14,693 bases of DNA from a candidate division WWE3 bacterium. Its GTDB lineage: Bacteria > Patescibacteriota > WWE3 > 9FT-COMBO-53-11. Each line of letters begins with the position of its first letter. Position 1 is the stretch's first letter. The notes under the pieces are model-generated. The model ran no database searches and had not been told where the DNA came from. It was given only the letters and a program-made list of their open reading frames with translations. Positions 6,687 through 13,573 of the stretch are shown piece after piece. The stretch covers positions 1 through 14,693 of the forward strand of contig JAUXIZ010000008.1 of NCBI GenBank assembly GCA_030620855.1, in the 5' to 3' direction. The position numbers and the translations under genes are program-made.

Positions 6687-8283
6687 CTTTATAGATATTA
6701 ACCATATTCTCAAGTCTTTCCTTTTTCAAGTACCCATGAGGAGAAGGAATCTCCAAAAACCGATCGGGAAACTTAACTTGAGCAGGACTAAAACCGAGAT
6801 TGGCTTGCAAAGACAGCTTTTTCTTAAAAACCTCCTCAGCCGTAGATTTTAGAGTTTCGTGCGATACCGGCGATCCGATCGCCTCAAATGCGGAAAACGC
6901 AAATGCGGGATCCTCGAAAACCGGAGCCAGGTAACCACACCCCACCAAAAGTTCGCTTAAAGTCTTTTTCCTTTCGGCATCAACCAATAGAGATACAACT
7001 TCAGCATCTTCAAAGTCCTTGCCAATAAGGTCAAGATCCAGCAAATACCCTCGGTTATCTTCTGTCGTTGCCCCCAACATCAAGGCCTGGGATAGAATTG
7101 ATGCATAACCGTTAAAGTAGGGCAAAAACTCCATTCCGGAAAGCTTCAGCGATTGAGGTCCCTCGGGCAGGCCGGATCGAAGCTCCTTTGCCCATCGCTC
7201 TTTGCCTGAGAAAAAAGCATCAATAATAGTCGAATATGTGTCAAGTTCAGCAAAACTTAACCCCTCTTTCTCAGTAATGTGGGCTAAAACAGCACCCAAG
7301 GAAGTTGGATCCAGCCCCAAGTTCCAAGCCTGTCTGATAAGCTCAGCAACCTCTTCCGGCTTGGTAATGCCCAAAAGCGGACCCAGGGAAACAACGCTTT
7401 CGTAATCATAAGGAACAAATTGTTTATCGGCGCGCAAAAGATGGATACACCCAACCGGGCACCCCGCGCAGGACACTCTCCTCCCGCCGACCGCATCCAA
7501 AAAGTTTGGAGCCAAAAGCGAATCTCCCGGAAAGTTCGTTTCGGATAAGTTCTTAAATGGAACGGCGGCAATCTTTTTTTCTATCTCGAGATTTCTTAAA
7601 GTCCCATCCGAGGACAACTCTTTAAAACCCTTAAGCCTCTTAACCGTCTTGTTAAAGGCCTCTTCGTATTTTCTAGCGTTTTCTATCTTTTCGCTTTTGC
7701 TTCCGGAAACCACCAGACCTTTTAAATTCTTTTTCGAAAAAGCGGCTCCCAGGCCACCGCGGGCAAAAGAGAAAAACTCGTCAACGTAAAGAGGTGCGAA
7801 CGCAAAGCCTAAGTCGGCGCCCGGACCTGTGACTAAAACGCTTCGACGGGACGGGGCGCCTTCCGACCCAAAAATCCTTTCAAAAACTTTAGGAACTTCC
7901 AGCCCCACCAAAGGCTGGGCGTTTTTAAAGTCAGCATCTTTGCTATCAGCGGATACAAGAGTCGGAACTGATGCTTTGCCCAAAATTACCAAACCTTGAT
8001 ATCCGGCAAATCTCAAAAATCGGGCTAAAGATCCGCCACCCAAAGAAACCGCAAGACCTCCGGTTTGAGGAGACTTAAACACGCAAACGGTTTTAGAAAC
8101 TCCGGGAAAAATAGAGTTTAAAGGACCGGTCGAAAAAACTATCGGGTCTTCCTCCGCAAATTTCTCGAAAAGTTCAAGAGCCCAGCCTAACCCTCCAATT
8201 TTGGGGACAATATCCTCATACGATTTGACGGAAAACTCCTCGGATGCCAAATCAAGCTGAAGAAAGGTGGGAGTTTCGGACAT
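6655..8283 (-). CDS. Divergent aldehyde ferredoxin oxidoreductase (AOR) family protein
   Basis: AOR-family enzymes are tungstopterin, [4Fe-4S] proteins that oxidise aldehydes to acids with ferredoxin. Both AFOR domains are visible in this 542-aa product. The N-terminal domain shows FSTGPLNS, VFKSPQTGG, FAGYQGLVILGKA and FARGGLGAAFSKKNLKGLVV. The C-terminal part has the cluster motif C272-x2-C275-x3-C279, PYDYES (Glu295), LGLDPTSLG (322-330) and a later Cys449 at the position of the fourth cluster ligand. Several usual active-site features are altered: GGRG is GGLG near residue 30, the RGxxH block is GATTEDNR, and DxxGLC reads ELLVGC. It is also about 60 residues shorter than the P. furiosus enzyme. 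GAGGAAGAG within the ferredoxin end serves as ribosome binding site. The substrate is unknown, and retained tungsten binding is uncertain. Confidence 0.86.
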   Translation of the reverse strand: MSETPTFLQLDLASEEFSVKSYEDIVPKIGGLGWALELFEKFAEEDPIVFSTGPLNSIFPGVSKTVCVFKSPQTGGLAVSLGGGSLARFLRFAGYQGLVILGKASVPTLVSADSKDADFKNAQPLVGLEVPKVFERIFGSEGAPSRRSVLVTGPGADLGFAFAPLYVDEFFSFARGGLGAAFSKKNLKGLVVSGSKSEKIENARKYEEAFNKTVKRLKGFKELSSDGTLRNLEIEKKIAAVPFKNLSETNFPGDSLLAPNFLDAVGGRRVSCAGCPVGCIHLLRADKQFVPYDYESVVSLGPLLGITKPEEVAELIRQAWNLGLDPTSLGAVLAHITEKEGLSFAELDTYSTIIDAFFSGKERWAKELRSGLPEGPQSLKLSGMEFLPYFNGYASILSQALMLGATTEDNRGYLLDLDLIGKDFEDAEVVSLLVDAERKKTLSELLVGCGYLAPVFEDPAFAFSAFEAIGSPVSHETLKSTAEEVFKKKLSLQANLGFSPAQVKFPDRFLEIPSPHGYLKKERLENMVNIYKDEIFETAGGF

Positions 8284-8286
8284 TAA

Positions 8287-8529
8287 TTACTCTTCCTCCT
8301 CTATATCAAAGCAGTCCACCGGGCATATCTCTTTGACCTCGGGATAGTCCGTCTCCTGGCCGTAGTCAATTATCGCCTTAAAAAACGGCTGGCCGGAAGA
8401 GCTCTTCCTAATCTGCACAAACGACTCGGAATAAGAGTATTTTTCTTTGGAAATCTTAGAAGCCATAAGCTCGCATAAACCGCAACCAATACACCGCTCC
8501 ATGCGAGCGGGTTTTAGTATTTTAGACAT
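8287..8529 (-). CDS. Single-cluster [4Fe-4S] ferredoxin, partner of the AOR-like protein
   Basis: Small electron carrier of 80 aa. C13-x2-C16-x2-C19 near the N-terminus and C69-P near the C-terminus are the four ligands expected of a single [4Fe-4S] ferredoxin, and a fifth Cys follows at 73 (CPVDC). The region between is basic then acidic, ending in a run of Glu. It ends three bases before the AOR-like ATG, and its last codons form that gene's Shine-Dalgarno. This arrangement strongly suggests it donates to or accepts electrons from the AOR-like enzyme. It is the first gene of a four-gene minus-strand unit. Confidence 0.88.
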   Translation of the reverse strand: MSKILKPARMERCIGCGLCELMASKISKEKYSYSESFVQIRKSSSGQPFFKAIIDYGQETDYPEVKEICPVDCFDIEEEE

Positions 8530-8536
8530 CAGGGTA

Positions 8537-8542
8537 ATGATA
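8537..8542 (-). promoter_or_regulatory. Putative -10 box for the fdx-AOR-LCP-holA operon
   Basis: TATCAT on the minus strand ends 7 bases before the ferredoxin ATG, which would place the transcription start at or next to the start codon. No TGn extension and no good -35 are seen. A 6+1+6 AT-rich inverted repeat (8557-8569) lies just upstream. Confidence 0.35.
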
Positions 8543-8576
8543 GCGCAATAAGAAAATTTAAGGCTTAAAATAAAAC

Positions 8577-9587
8577 TTAGCCGTAATAACCCAACGCTTT
8601 AAGCCCGGGAAGCTCTCTACCAGCCAAAAATTCAAGCATCGCTCCTCCGCCAAGCGAGACATACTTCATGTCAGAGATAAGCCCAAAGGAAGACAGGGCC
8701 GCAATCGTGTCGCCTCCGCCGACAAGAGTCTTTGCTGGCGAAACTGCAAGCTCCTCCGCAACGGCACGGGTTCCCAATTCGTAGCGGTTGTCCTCCCATT
8801 TACCCATCGGCCCGTTCCAAACGACCGTTTTGGCGTCTTTAATAATTTGGGTAAACATTTTTATCGATTCGGGCCCGATGTCGTAGGCATCCGCCGCATC
8901 CACAGGAAAGATAACGTTTGAGGTCCCTTCAAGCTGCTTGTCAAACATCAAAAGCCCACCGATCAAAACTTTATCCGCAACCTTGGCAAAGCCGGGAACG
9001 AGCGGCATTTTTGTTTCCGTCTTGGCCCCGCCCAAGATAAAAATCAGCGGGCGAGCTGGTCTTTCCAAAATGCTTCCCAACTCTTTAATTTCATCCTCAA
9101 GTCGCAAACCCGCATAAGACGGAATATGGCTGGAAATACCGGCAATTGAGGCGTGAGCTCGGTGGGATACGGCAAATGCGTCGTTGACGTAAAGGTCACC
9201 AAACGAGGCTAGCTTTTTTGCGAAAGCGGGCTTGTTTTCTTCTTCACCCCGCCAAAAGCGGAGGTTTTCCAGAAGCGCAATAGCCGGAAGCCGGATACCG
9301 GTTGCCGGCAGCTCGGAAAAAAATTCAACCTCCTTTTTTAATAGTTTGGAGAGATAGTCCACCACCGGGCGGAGCGAAAGCTGGGAATCCGGTTTGCCGC
9401 CGGGGCGGCCGGCGTGCCCGATTATCAAAAATTGTGCATCGTTTTTGAGTAGGTGTTTTATGGTGGGCAAAAGCGCTTTAAGGCGATAGTTATCGGAGAC
9501 TTTACCTCCCTGCAAAGGGACGTCCAAATCCGCTCTAAGGATTACTCTTTTACCCTTAAGACCGGCATCTTTAAGTAGCTTCAGCAT
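8577..9587 (-). CDS. pgk: Phosphoglycerate kinase, compact form
   Basis: Converts 1,3-bisphosphoglycerate and ADP to 3-phosphoglycerate and ATP in lower glycolysis. The 336-aa product carries the PGK motifs RADLDVP (18-24, usually RVDFNVP), GHAGRP (57-62, usually SHLGRP), LLENLRF, YVNDAFAVSHRAHAS (133-147), ILGGAKTETK (184-193), VVWNGPMGKWE, VGGGDTIAAL and SLGGGAMLEFLAGRELPGLKAL. It is about 50-60 residues shorter than usual bacterial PGK (about 390-400 aa), with the loss mostly between N-domain and C-domain elements. The start overlaps the upstream gene by 17 bases, and a strong AGGAGG (9591-9596) just before the ATG supports it. GAPDH lies nearby in a separate unit. Confidence 0.96.
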   Translation of the reverse strand: MLKLLKDAGLKGKRVILRADLDVPLQGGKVSDNYRLKALLPTIKHLLKNDAQFLIIGHAGRPGGKPDSQLSLRPVVDYLSKLLKKEVEFFSELPATGIRLPAIALLENLRFWRGEEENKPAFAKKLASFGDLYVNDAFAVSHRAHASIAGISSHIPSYAGLRLEDEIKELGSILERPARPLIFILGGAKTETKMPLVPGFAKVADKVLIGGLLMFDKQLEGTSNVIFPVDAADAYDIGPESIKMFTQIIKDAKTVVWNGPMGKWEDNRYELGTRAVAEELAVSPAKTLVGGGDTIAALSSFGLISDMKYVSLGGGAMLEFLAGRELPGLKALGYYG

Positions 9588-10182
9588 TTTCCTCCTCTTC
9601 AGATCCGCTCACAAAACGCAGACTCTGACTGATGTCCTCAAAAGTGTCCACTAGGTCCGCGCTGCCATACTTGTGGAGCGTAAAGACGAAATCGTTCTTG
9701 CGATTGGAAAAAAAGATTATCTCCCCGTCCGGGGTTACGGTCTTGTCTCCAAATATTTCGTTGGCGTAAAAGCTGCATTTTGCTTGGTCCTTTTCGCAAG
9801 AAGTCTTAGCCCGGCTTCCGGTTGCGGTAATTTTTAGACTTACGTATTCCTTACTAGCCTGTTCCTCCTCCCCCGTAACCGGTTTAAAAATGACCAGACT
9901 TTTTTTGACCTCTGTGGCTTGCCAATCTACCGGGTACCTTAAACCAAACCCAAAATCCTCGCTTTTGTATACTTGCCAGTTTTCATCGGTTCCTCCATTA
10001 ACTAGATAACTTCCACGGTTAAAATAATTGTCCCAAAAAGACACGCTAAGATAACCTAGGCAAAAAACCAAAACGGTGGAAAGGACAAAAAGGGCCCACA
10101 AGCCCGCTTTCCTCCAGTTAAATCTTTTCTTATTCTTAGGATCAGGTTTTGACGTTTTTTCCTCCTCGGATTTTTCCGGCAT
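9571..10182 (-). CDS. Membrane-anchored PsbP-like domain protein
   Basis: From ATG at 10182 this encodes 203 aa: a charged cytoplasmic N-terminus (KSEEEKTSKPDPKNKK), one membrane segment at about residues 27-48, and an extracytoplasmic domain. The domain begins WQVYKSEDFGFGLRYPVDWQ, the opening seen in PsbP-like/DUF domains common in CPR genomes (Y.s.dfGF.l.YP.dW). Two Cys residues (SCEKDQAKC) could form a disulfide outside the cell. The C-terminus is a run of acidic residues that doubles as the purine-rich ribosome binding site for pgk. A TTG nine bases upstream (10191) is also in frame. Function is unknown. The coupling to pgk is structural and does not by itself imply a metabolic role. Confidence 0.7.
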   Translation of the reverse strand: MPEKSEEEKTSKPDPKNKKRFNWRKAGLWALFVLSTVLVFCLGYLSVSFWDNYFNRGSYLVNGGTDENWQVYKSEDFGFGLRYPVDWQATEVKKSLVIFKPVTGEEEQASKEYVSLKITATGSRAKTSCEKDQAKCSFYANEIFGDKTVTPDGEIIFFSNRKNDFVFTLHKYGSADLVDTFEDISQSLRFVSGSEEEENAEAT

Positions 10183-10194
10183 AATATCCAAATT

Positions 10195-10203
10195 ATCCTA
10201 GCA
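10195..10203 (-). promoter_or_regulatory. Extended -10 promoter box for the PsbP-like/pgk unit
   Basis: TGCTAGGAT on the minus strand, overlapped by a second possible box GATAAT (10197-10192). It lies 12 bases before the ATG at 10182, so the predicted leader is about 5 bases, with no Shine-Dalgarno. Confidence 0.5.
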
Positions 10204-10241
10204 TTGAAAAGATACCTAAAGCGACCGACAAACGGGAATCT

Positions 10242-10250
10242 TGATAAACT
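10242..10250 (+). promoter_or_regulatory. Extended -10 promoter box for the 52-aa membrane protein
   Basis: TGATAAACT (TGn plus TAAACT) ends 5 bases before the GTG at 10256, consistent with a leaderless transcript. No clear -35 is present. Confidence 0.42.
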
Positions 10251-10255
10251 GAGCT

Positions 10256-10414
10256 GTGCTTAAATTTGTAAGGGAGAATCTTGCCGTTCAAATAATCTTA
10301 ATTGCTGCTATCGGGGTAATAATTTACACTGTCGGACCAAAGATACTGAGCAGTTTATCGGAAATCTTTAACCTCTACGACAACACTATCCCGGAAACAA
10401 CCAGGACCTACTAA
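10256..10414 (+). CDS. Small single-pass membrane protein, unannotated type
   Basis: This is a 52-codon frame starting at GTG. It begins MLKFVRENLA, has a hydrophobic helix at about residues 9-29 (LAVQIILIAAIGVIIYTVG), then a polar tail ending NTIPETTRTY before TAA. Basic residues at 3 and 6 precede the helix, predicting an N-in single-pass topology. Nothing else is coded on either strand here. It fills the gap between two minus-strand units almost exactly and stops five bases from the GAPDH stop codon. The family is not recognised. Support comes from an extended -10 box just upstream and the coherent membrane-protein composition. Without it the gap would be about 236 non-coding bases, unusual for this compact window. 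Confidence 0.6.
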   Translation: MLKFVRENLAVQIILIAAIGVIIYTVGPKILSSLSEIFNLYDNTIPETTRTY

Positions 10415-10418
10415 AAGT

Positions 10419-11429
10419 TTACTTAATCAGCTTACCTACCCTAACAACGTGCTCGACTAAAGTAGCGGAGTAGCCCCATTCGTTGTCATACCAAGCAAGA
10501 ACTTTAACCAAATCCCCATCAACAACGCGTGTCATGGAAAGATCAACGATAGAGCCGAAAGGACTGCCAATTATATCTGAGGAAACAATTGGCTCCTCGG
10601 TTACCGAAAGCACTTTATTCCAACGAGGGGTTTTGGCCGCTTTTTTAAAAAAATCGTTAATTTCCTTTACCGAGGTTTTGCGCTTGGCCAAAAAGGTAAA
10701 GTCCATAATTGACCCGCAGATGACAGGAACTCTAAGCGCAATCCCGTCAAAAACACCTTCCATCTCTTTAAGAGACCGGCCCACAGCTTCGGCAGCACCA
10801 GTTGATGAAGGTACTATATTTTGGGCTGCGGCCCGGCCCCTTCTTGGGTCTTTTTTAGCCGGCCCGTCCACAAGACTTTGCGTAGCGGTGTAACCGTGCA
10901 CGGTGTTAAGCATCGCTTTAACCACCCCCGGATTCTCGATCATAACCCCAGCAACGGGAACGGAAGCATTTGTGGTACAGGAGGCATTGCAAGTAATTGG
11001 CGAAAGCCCCTCCTTAAACATCTCATCATTTGCTCCAATCAGGGTATAGGAGACGTCCCCTTTGGCAGGCGCTGTAATCACAACTCTCTCTGCTCCTGCC
11101 TTAAGGTGCTTTGCCGCATCCTCCGCGTGGGTAAAAACGCCCGTGGACTCAACAACAACATCAACATCCATCTTGTCCCAAGGTAAAGCGGCGGGATCCT
11201 TTTCCGACAAAAGCTGGATCTTTTTACCGCCAACTACGAGATTTCCATCGGAAATCTTTACCTCTTTATCGTAGGGTCCGTAAACAGTATCGTATCTTAA
11301 AAGGTAGACCAAGTTTTCAGGGTCTCCAAGGTCGTTAATGGCAACAAATTCCAAGTCGGGGTGATCGATGGCAATCTTAAAAAAAGCTCTGCCTATTCTT
11401 CCAAAACCGTTAATCGCTACTCTCGTCAT
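10419..11429 (-). CDS. gap: Glyceraldehyde-3-phosphate dehydrogenase, type I
   Basis: NAD-dependent conversion of glyceraldehyde-3-phosphate to 1,3-bisphosphoglycerate. From ATG at 11429 it is 336 aa, the family's usual length. Visible motifs are the Rossmann INGFGRIGR (7-14), Asp33 (IND) favouring NAD, SCTTN with catalytic Cys151, VHGYTATQ with His178, DPRRGRAAAQNIVPSSTGAA for phosphate binding, and the C-terminal WYDNEWGYS. The residue after SCTTN is Ala where many enzymes have Cys. An in-frame upstream start at 11447 exists. I prefer 11429 because it gives an ATGA overlap with trxA, is preceded by AGAGGA six bases away, and starts the protein right at the conserved first strand. Confidence 0.98.
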   Translation of the reverse strand: MTRVAINGFGRIGRAFFKIAIDHPDLEFVAINDLGDPENLVYLLRYDTVYGPYDKEVKISDGNLVVGGKKIQLLSEKDPAALPWDKMDVDVVVESTGVFTHAEDAAKHLKAGAERVVITAPAKGDVSYTLIGANDEMFKEGLSPITCNASCTTNASVPVAGVMIENPGVVKAMLNTVHGYTATQSLVDGPAKKDPRRGRAAAQNIVPSSTGAAEAVGRSLKEMEGVFDGIALRVPVICGSIMDFTFLAKRKTSVKEINDFFKKAAKTPRWNKVLSVTEEPIVSSDIIGSPFGSIVDLSMTRVVDGDLVKVLAWYDNEWGYSATLVEHVVRVGKLIK

Positions 11430-11692
11430 AGCTGATCCTCTACCCAACTCTTAAATTCTTCCTTCGAGCGGGCACCGGTTGTTCTTGCAACCTCTTTGCC
11501 ATCTTTCTCAATCACGTAGGTTGGAATAGACATAACCCCATACTTTTGAGCAGCCTCCTGCTCTTCGTCCACATTATATTTAACAAACTCCACCTTGCCT
11601 TTTAATTCTTCTTCCAATTCCTCAATAATGGGATTCATCATTTTGCAGGGAGGACACCACGGGGCCCAGAAGTCAATAACCTTTACTGACAT
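11426..11692 (-). CDS. trxA: Thioredoxin with CPPC active site
   Basis: Thiol-disulfide reductase of 88 aa. The active site is WCPPCK (C13, C16) and the cis-proline loop is SIPTY (Pro57). It begins directly at the strand leading to the active site, so the first beta strand and helix of classical Trx (about 108 aa) are missing. The CPPC dipeptide differs from the standard CGPC and is known from some bacterial and archaeal thioredoxins. Dipeptide changes are known to shift redox potential, but the direction here cannot be read from sequence. It is coupled to gap by ATGA and diverges from the helicase gene. Confidence 0.93.
   Translation of the reverse strand: MSVKVIDFWAPWCPPCKMMNPIIEELEEELKGKVEFVKYNVDEEQEAAQKYGVMSIPTYVIEKDGKEVARTTGARSKEEFKSWVEDQL
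11436..11441 (-). promoter_or_regulatory. Ribosome binding site deciding the gap start
   Basis: AGAGGA on the minus strand lies within the last codons of trxA, six bases before ATG 11429. It selects this start over the upstream in-frame codon at 11447. Confidence 0.6.
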
Positions 11693-11701
11693 ATCAAAAC
11701 C

Positions 11702-11710
11702 AGAATATCA
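11702..11710 (-). promoter_or_regulatory. Extended -10 promoter box for trxA-gap
   Basis: TGATATTCT (TGn plus TATTCT) on the minus strand, 9 bases before the trxA ATG, which predicts a leader of about 2-3 bases. There is no Shine-Dalgarno before trxA. Confidence 0.45.
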
Positions 11711-11743
11711 TAAATAAAGCGGGCAAAAATTGAATCACGTCCA

Positions 11744-11752
11744 TGCTAAGAT
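11744..11752 (+). promoter_or_regulatory. Extended -10 promoter box for the helicase gene
   Basis: TGCTAAGAT ends 6 bases before the GTG at 11759, so transcription would begin at the start codon itself. It differs at one position from the rpsT box TGCTAAAAT. No Shine-Dalgarno is seen. Confidence 0.55.
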
Positions 11753-11758
11753 CAAACC

Positions 11759-13573
11759 GTGGAAACCTTAACTTTCTCCCTTAATCCCGAGCAAAAAGAA
11801 GCGGTCTCGCACACTGGCGGCCCTTCCCTTGTTGCCGCCGGACCCGGGTCCGGAAAAACAAGGATCCTAACTCACAAAATTGCCTACCTCATTAAAGAAA
11901 GGGAAGTCAACCCTCAAGAAATCTTAGCCGTCACATTTACCAACAAAGCGGCGCAAGAGATGCGCGAGCGGGTAGCGGCGCTGATTGGACAAGACGTTGG
12001 AGGCATGTGGATTGGAACTTTTCATGCCACCTGCGCCAAAACTCTGCGAATCGACGGTAAGGAAGCAGGGATTCCCAAAAGCTTTGTCATCTATGACGAA
12101 AACGACCGGAAAAGCCTCATCAAAAAAATAATCAAAGCATCTGGCTTGGAAGGGCGCTTCTCCCCTTATTCGATCCAGTCAGCCATCTCAAACGCCAAAA
12201 ACGAGCTGGTCGGCCCCGAAGAGTACGAGGAGCTGGCCGGGGGTTACTTCCAGGAAATGGTTGCGGAGGTCTTTGTTAAATACCAGCAAAAATTAAAAGA
12301 AGCTGATGCTTTGGATTTTGATGATCTGCTTTTCAAGGCCGTACGGCTTTTGAAAGACCAACCTCAAATTCTCAAAAAGTGGCAAAAGCGCTTCCTCCAT
12401 ATTCTTGTTGATGAATATCAAGATACAAACCGCGCCCAATACGAGCTGGTTCAGCTTCTTTCCCAAAAACATCAAAACCTAACCGTCGTCGGCGACATGT
12501 CCCAGGCAATATACTCCTGGCGCGGGGCCGATTTTAGGAATATCCTGCGGTTTGAGAAGGATTATCCCAAAGCTAAAATCTTTAGGCTTTCGCAAAACTA
12601 CCGTTCAACCAAAACCATTCTCTCCGCGGCCAAGTCCCTCATCGAACACAATAAGACCCACATACCGCTTGATCTTTGGACACAAAACGGTAACGGTTTG
12701 CCGATTGTGGTAAGCGAAGTACAAAGTGAACTTGACGAGGCCTATTACATCACCTCCCAAATCAGATCGATGCGCTCAGGTGGAGGTATCGCTAAGTTTT
12801 CCGACTTTGCGGTTTTGTACCGGACCAATGCGCAATCTCGAGTTTTGGAAGAGGTCTTTATGCGTGAAGGCATCCCCTACGTCTTAATTGGGGGTTTTAA
12901 ATTCTATGAGCGCAAAGAGGTCAAGGATCTTCTGGCTTACCTAAAGCTTCTCTTGAACTCAAAAGACACAGTCAGCTTCCAAAGAGCGGAAAAAATTGGA
13001 AAACGGAGGTTAAAAAATTTCTTGGAAATTGCCGGACCGGAGACCTTAAACGAACCACCTGTTGTAATACTGGACAAAATACTTAAGGCCACAAAATACA
13101 TTGAGTACCTAAACGACGGCACAGAGCAGGGTCAATCCAGAATAGAAAACGCTAAAGAGCTCCGCTCCGTCGCCGCCCCATTTACCACCCTCGGAGAATT
13201 TCTGGAACACGTTGCCTTGGTACAGCCAACGGACGCACTCCCAACAAAAGGATCCAAAAAGCACGGAAATTGTGTAAACCTTATGACCCTGCACTCCGCA
13301 AAAGGACTGGAATTCCCAACGGTTTTTATGGCGGGGCTTGAGGAGGGAATACTTCCCCACTCAAGGTCGATGGGAAGCTTGGAAGAAGTGGAAGAAGAAA
13401 GACGGCTTTGCTATGTCGGGATGACCCGCGCTAAAAGGCACCTGCACCTTTGCTTTGCAAAGGATAGAATGTTTTTTGGCACAAGATCGTTCAGCGCACC
13501 TTCCCGCTTTCTTACAGAAATTGGAAGCAGAGACATCGTGTTCCATCTGCCCCAGGAGAGTTTTGGCCATTGA
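11759..13573 (+). CDS. pcrA: UvrD/PcrA-family superfamily 1 DNA helicase, compact form
   Basis: ATP-driven 3'-5' DNA unwinding in repair and replication. All SF1A motifs are present in the 604 aa: Q motif LNPEQKEAV, Walker A AAGPGSGKT (26-34), TFTNKAAQEM (Ia), DEYQDTN (219-224, Walker B), VVGDMSQAIYSWRGAD (III), LSQNYRS (IV), VNLMTLHSAKGLEF (V) and EEERRLCYVGMTRAK (VI). A C-terminal PSRFLTEI follows. PcrA/UvrD are usually about 720 aa. The missing length is mainly in the 2B region, where only about 100 residues separate the RKEVKDLLAYLKLL segment from motif V, and in the C-terminal tail. The start is GTG at 11759. The stop overlaps the next TTG as TTGA. The gene symbol is by family; UvrD versus PcrA cannot be separated here. 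Confidence 0.95.
   Translation: METLTFSLNPEQKEAVSHTGGPSLVAAGPGSGKTRILTHKIAYLIKEREVNPQEILAVTFTNKAAQEMRERVAALIGQDVGGMWIGTFHATCAKTLRIDGKEAGIPKSFVIYDENDRKSLIKKIIKASGLEGRFSPYSIQSAISNAKNELVGPEEYEELAGGYFQEMVAEVFVKYQQKLKEADALDFDDLLFKAVRLLKDQPQILKKWQKRFLHILVDEYQDTNRAQYELVQLLSQKHQNLTVVGDMSQAIYSWRGADFRNILRFEKDYPKAKIFRLSQNYRSTKTILSAAKSLIEHNKTHIPLDLWTQNGNGLPIVVSEVQSELDEAYYITSQIRSMRSGGGIAKFSDFAVLYRTNAQSRVLEEVFMREGIPYVLIGGFKFYERKEVKDLLAYLKLLLNSKDTVSFQRAEKIGKRRLKNFLEIAGPETLNEPPVVILDKILKATKYIEYLNDGTEQGQSRIENAKELRSVAAPFTTLGEFLEHVALVQPTDALPTKGSKKHGNCVNLMTLHSAKGLEFPTVFMAGLEEGILPHSRSMGSLEEVEEERRLCYVGMTRAKRHLHLCFAKDRMFFGTRSFSAPSRFLTEIGSRDIVFHLPQESFGH
13554..13560 (+). promoter_or_regulatory. Ribosome binding site for the TTG-started 3D-domain gene
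   Basis: AGGAGAG lies 9 bases before TTG 13570, inside the end of the helicase gene. It supports the unusual TTG start. Confidence 0.55.

Noticed and set aside
6687..6713. Longer LCP start at TTG 6713
   Set aside because: No Shine-Dalgarno, a deeper overlap with the AOR-like gene, and the extra nine residues add nothing to the family match; ATG 6686 is preferred.
8557..8569. TTTAAG-G-CTTAAA inverted repeat between pgk and fdx as a terminator
   Set aside because: The loop would be one base and the stem is AT-rich, so it is unlikely to form a stable terminator hairpin; an operator role is possible but unsupported.
10483..11274. Plus-strand frames opposite GAPDH
   Set aside because: Shadow frames of a highly conserved gene on the minus strand; no ribosome binding site or recognisable domain.
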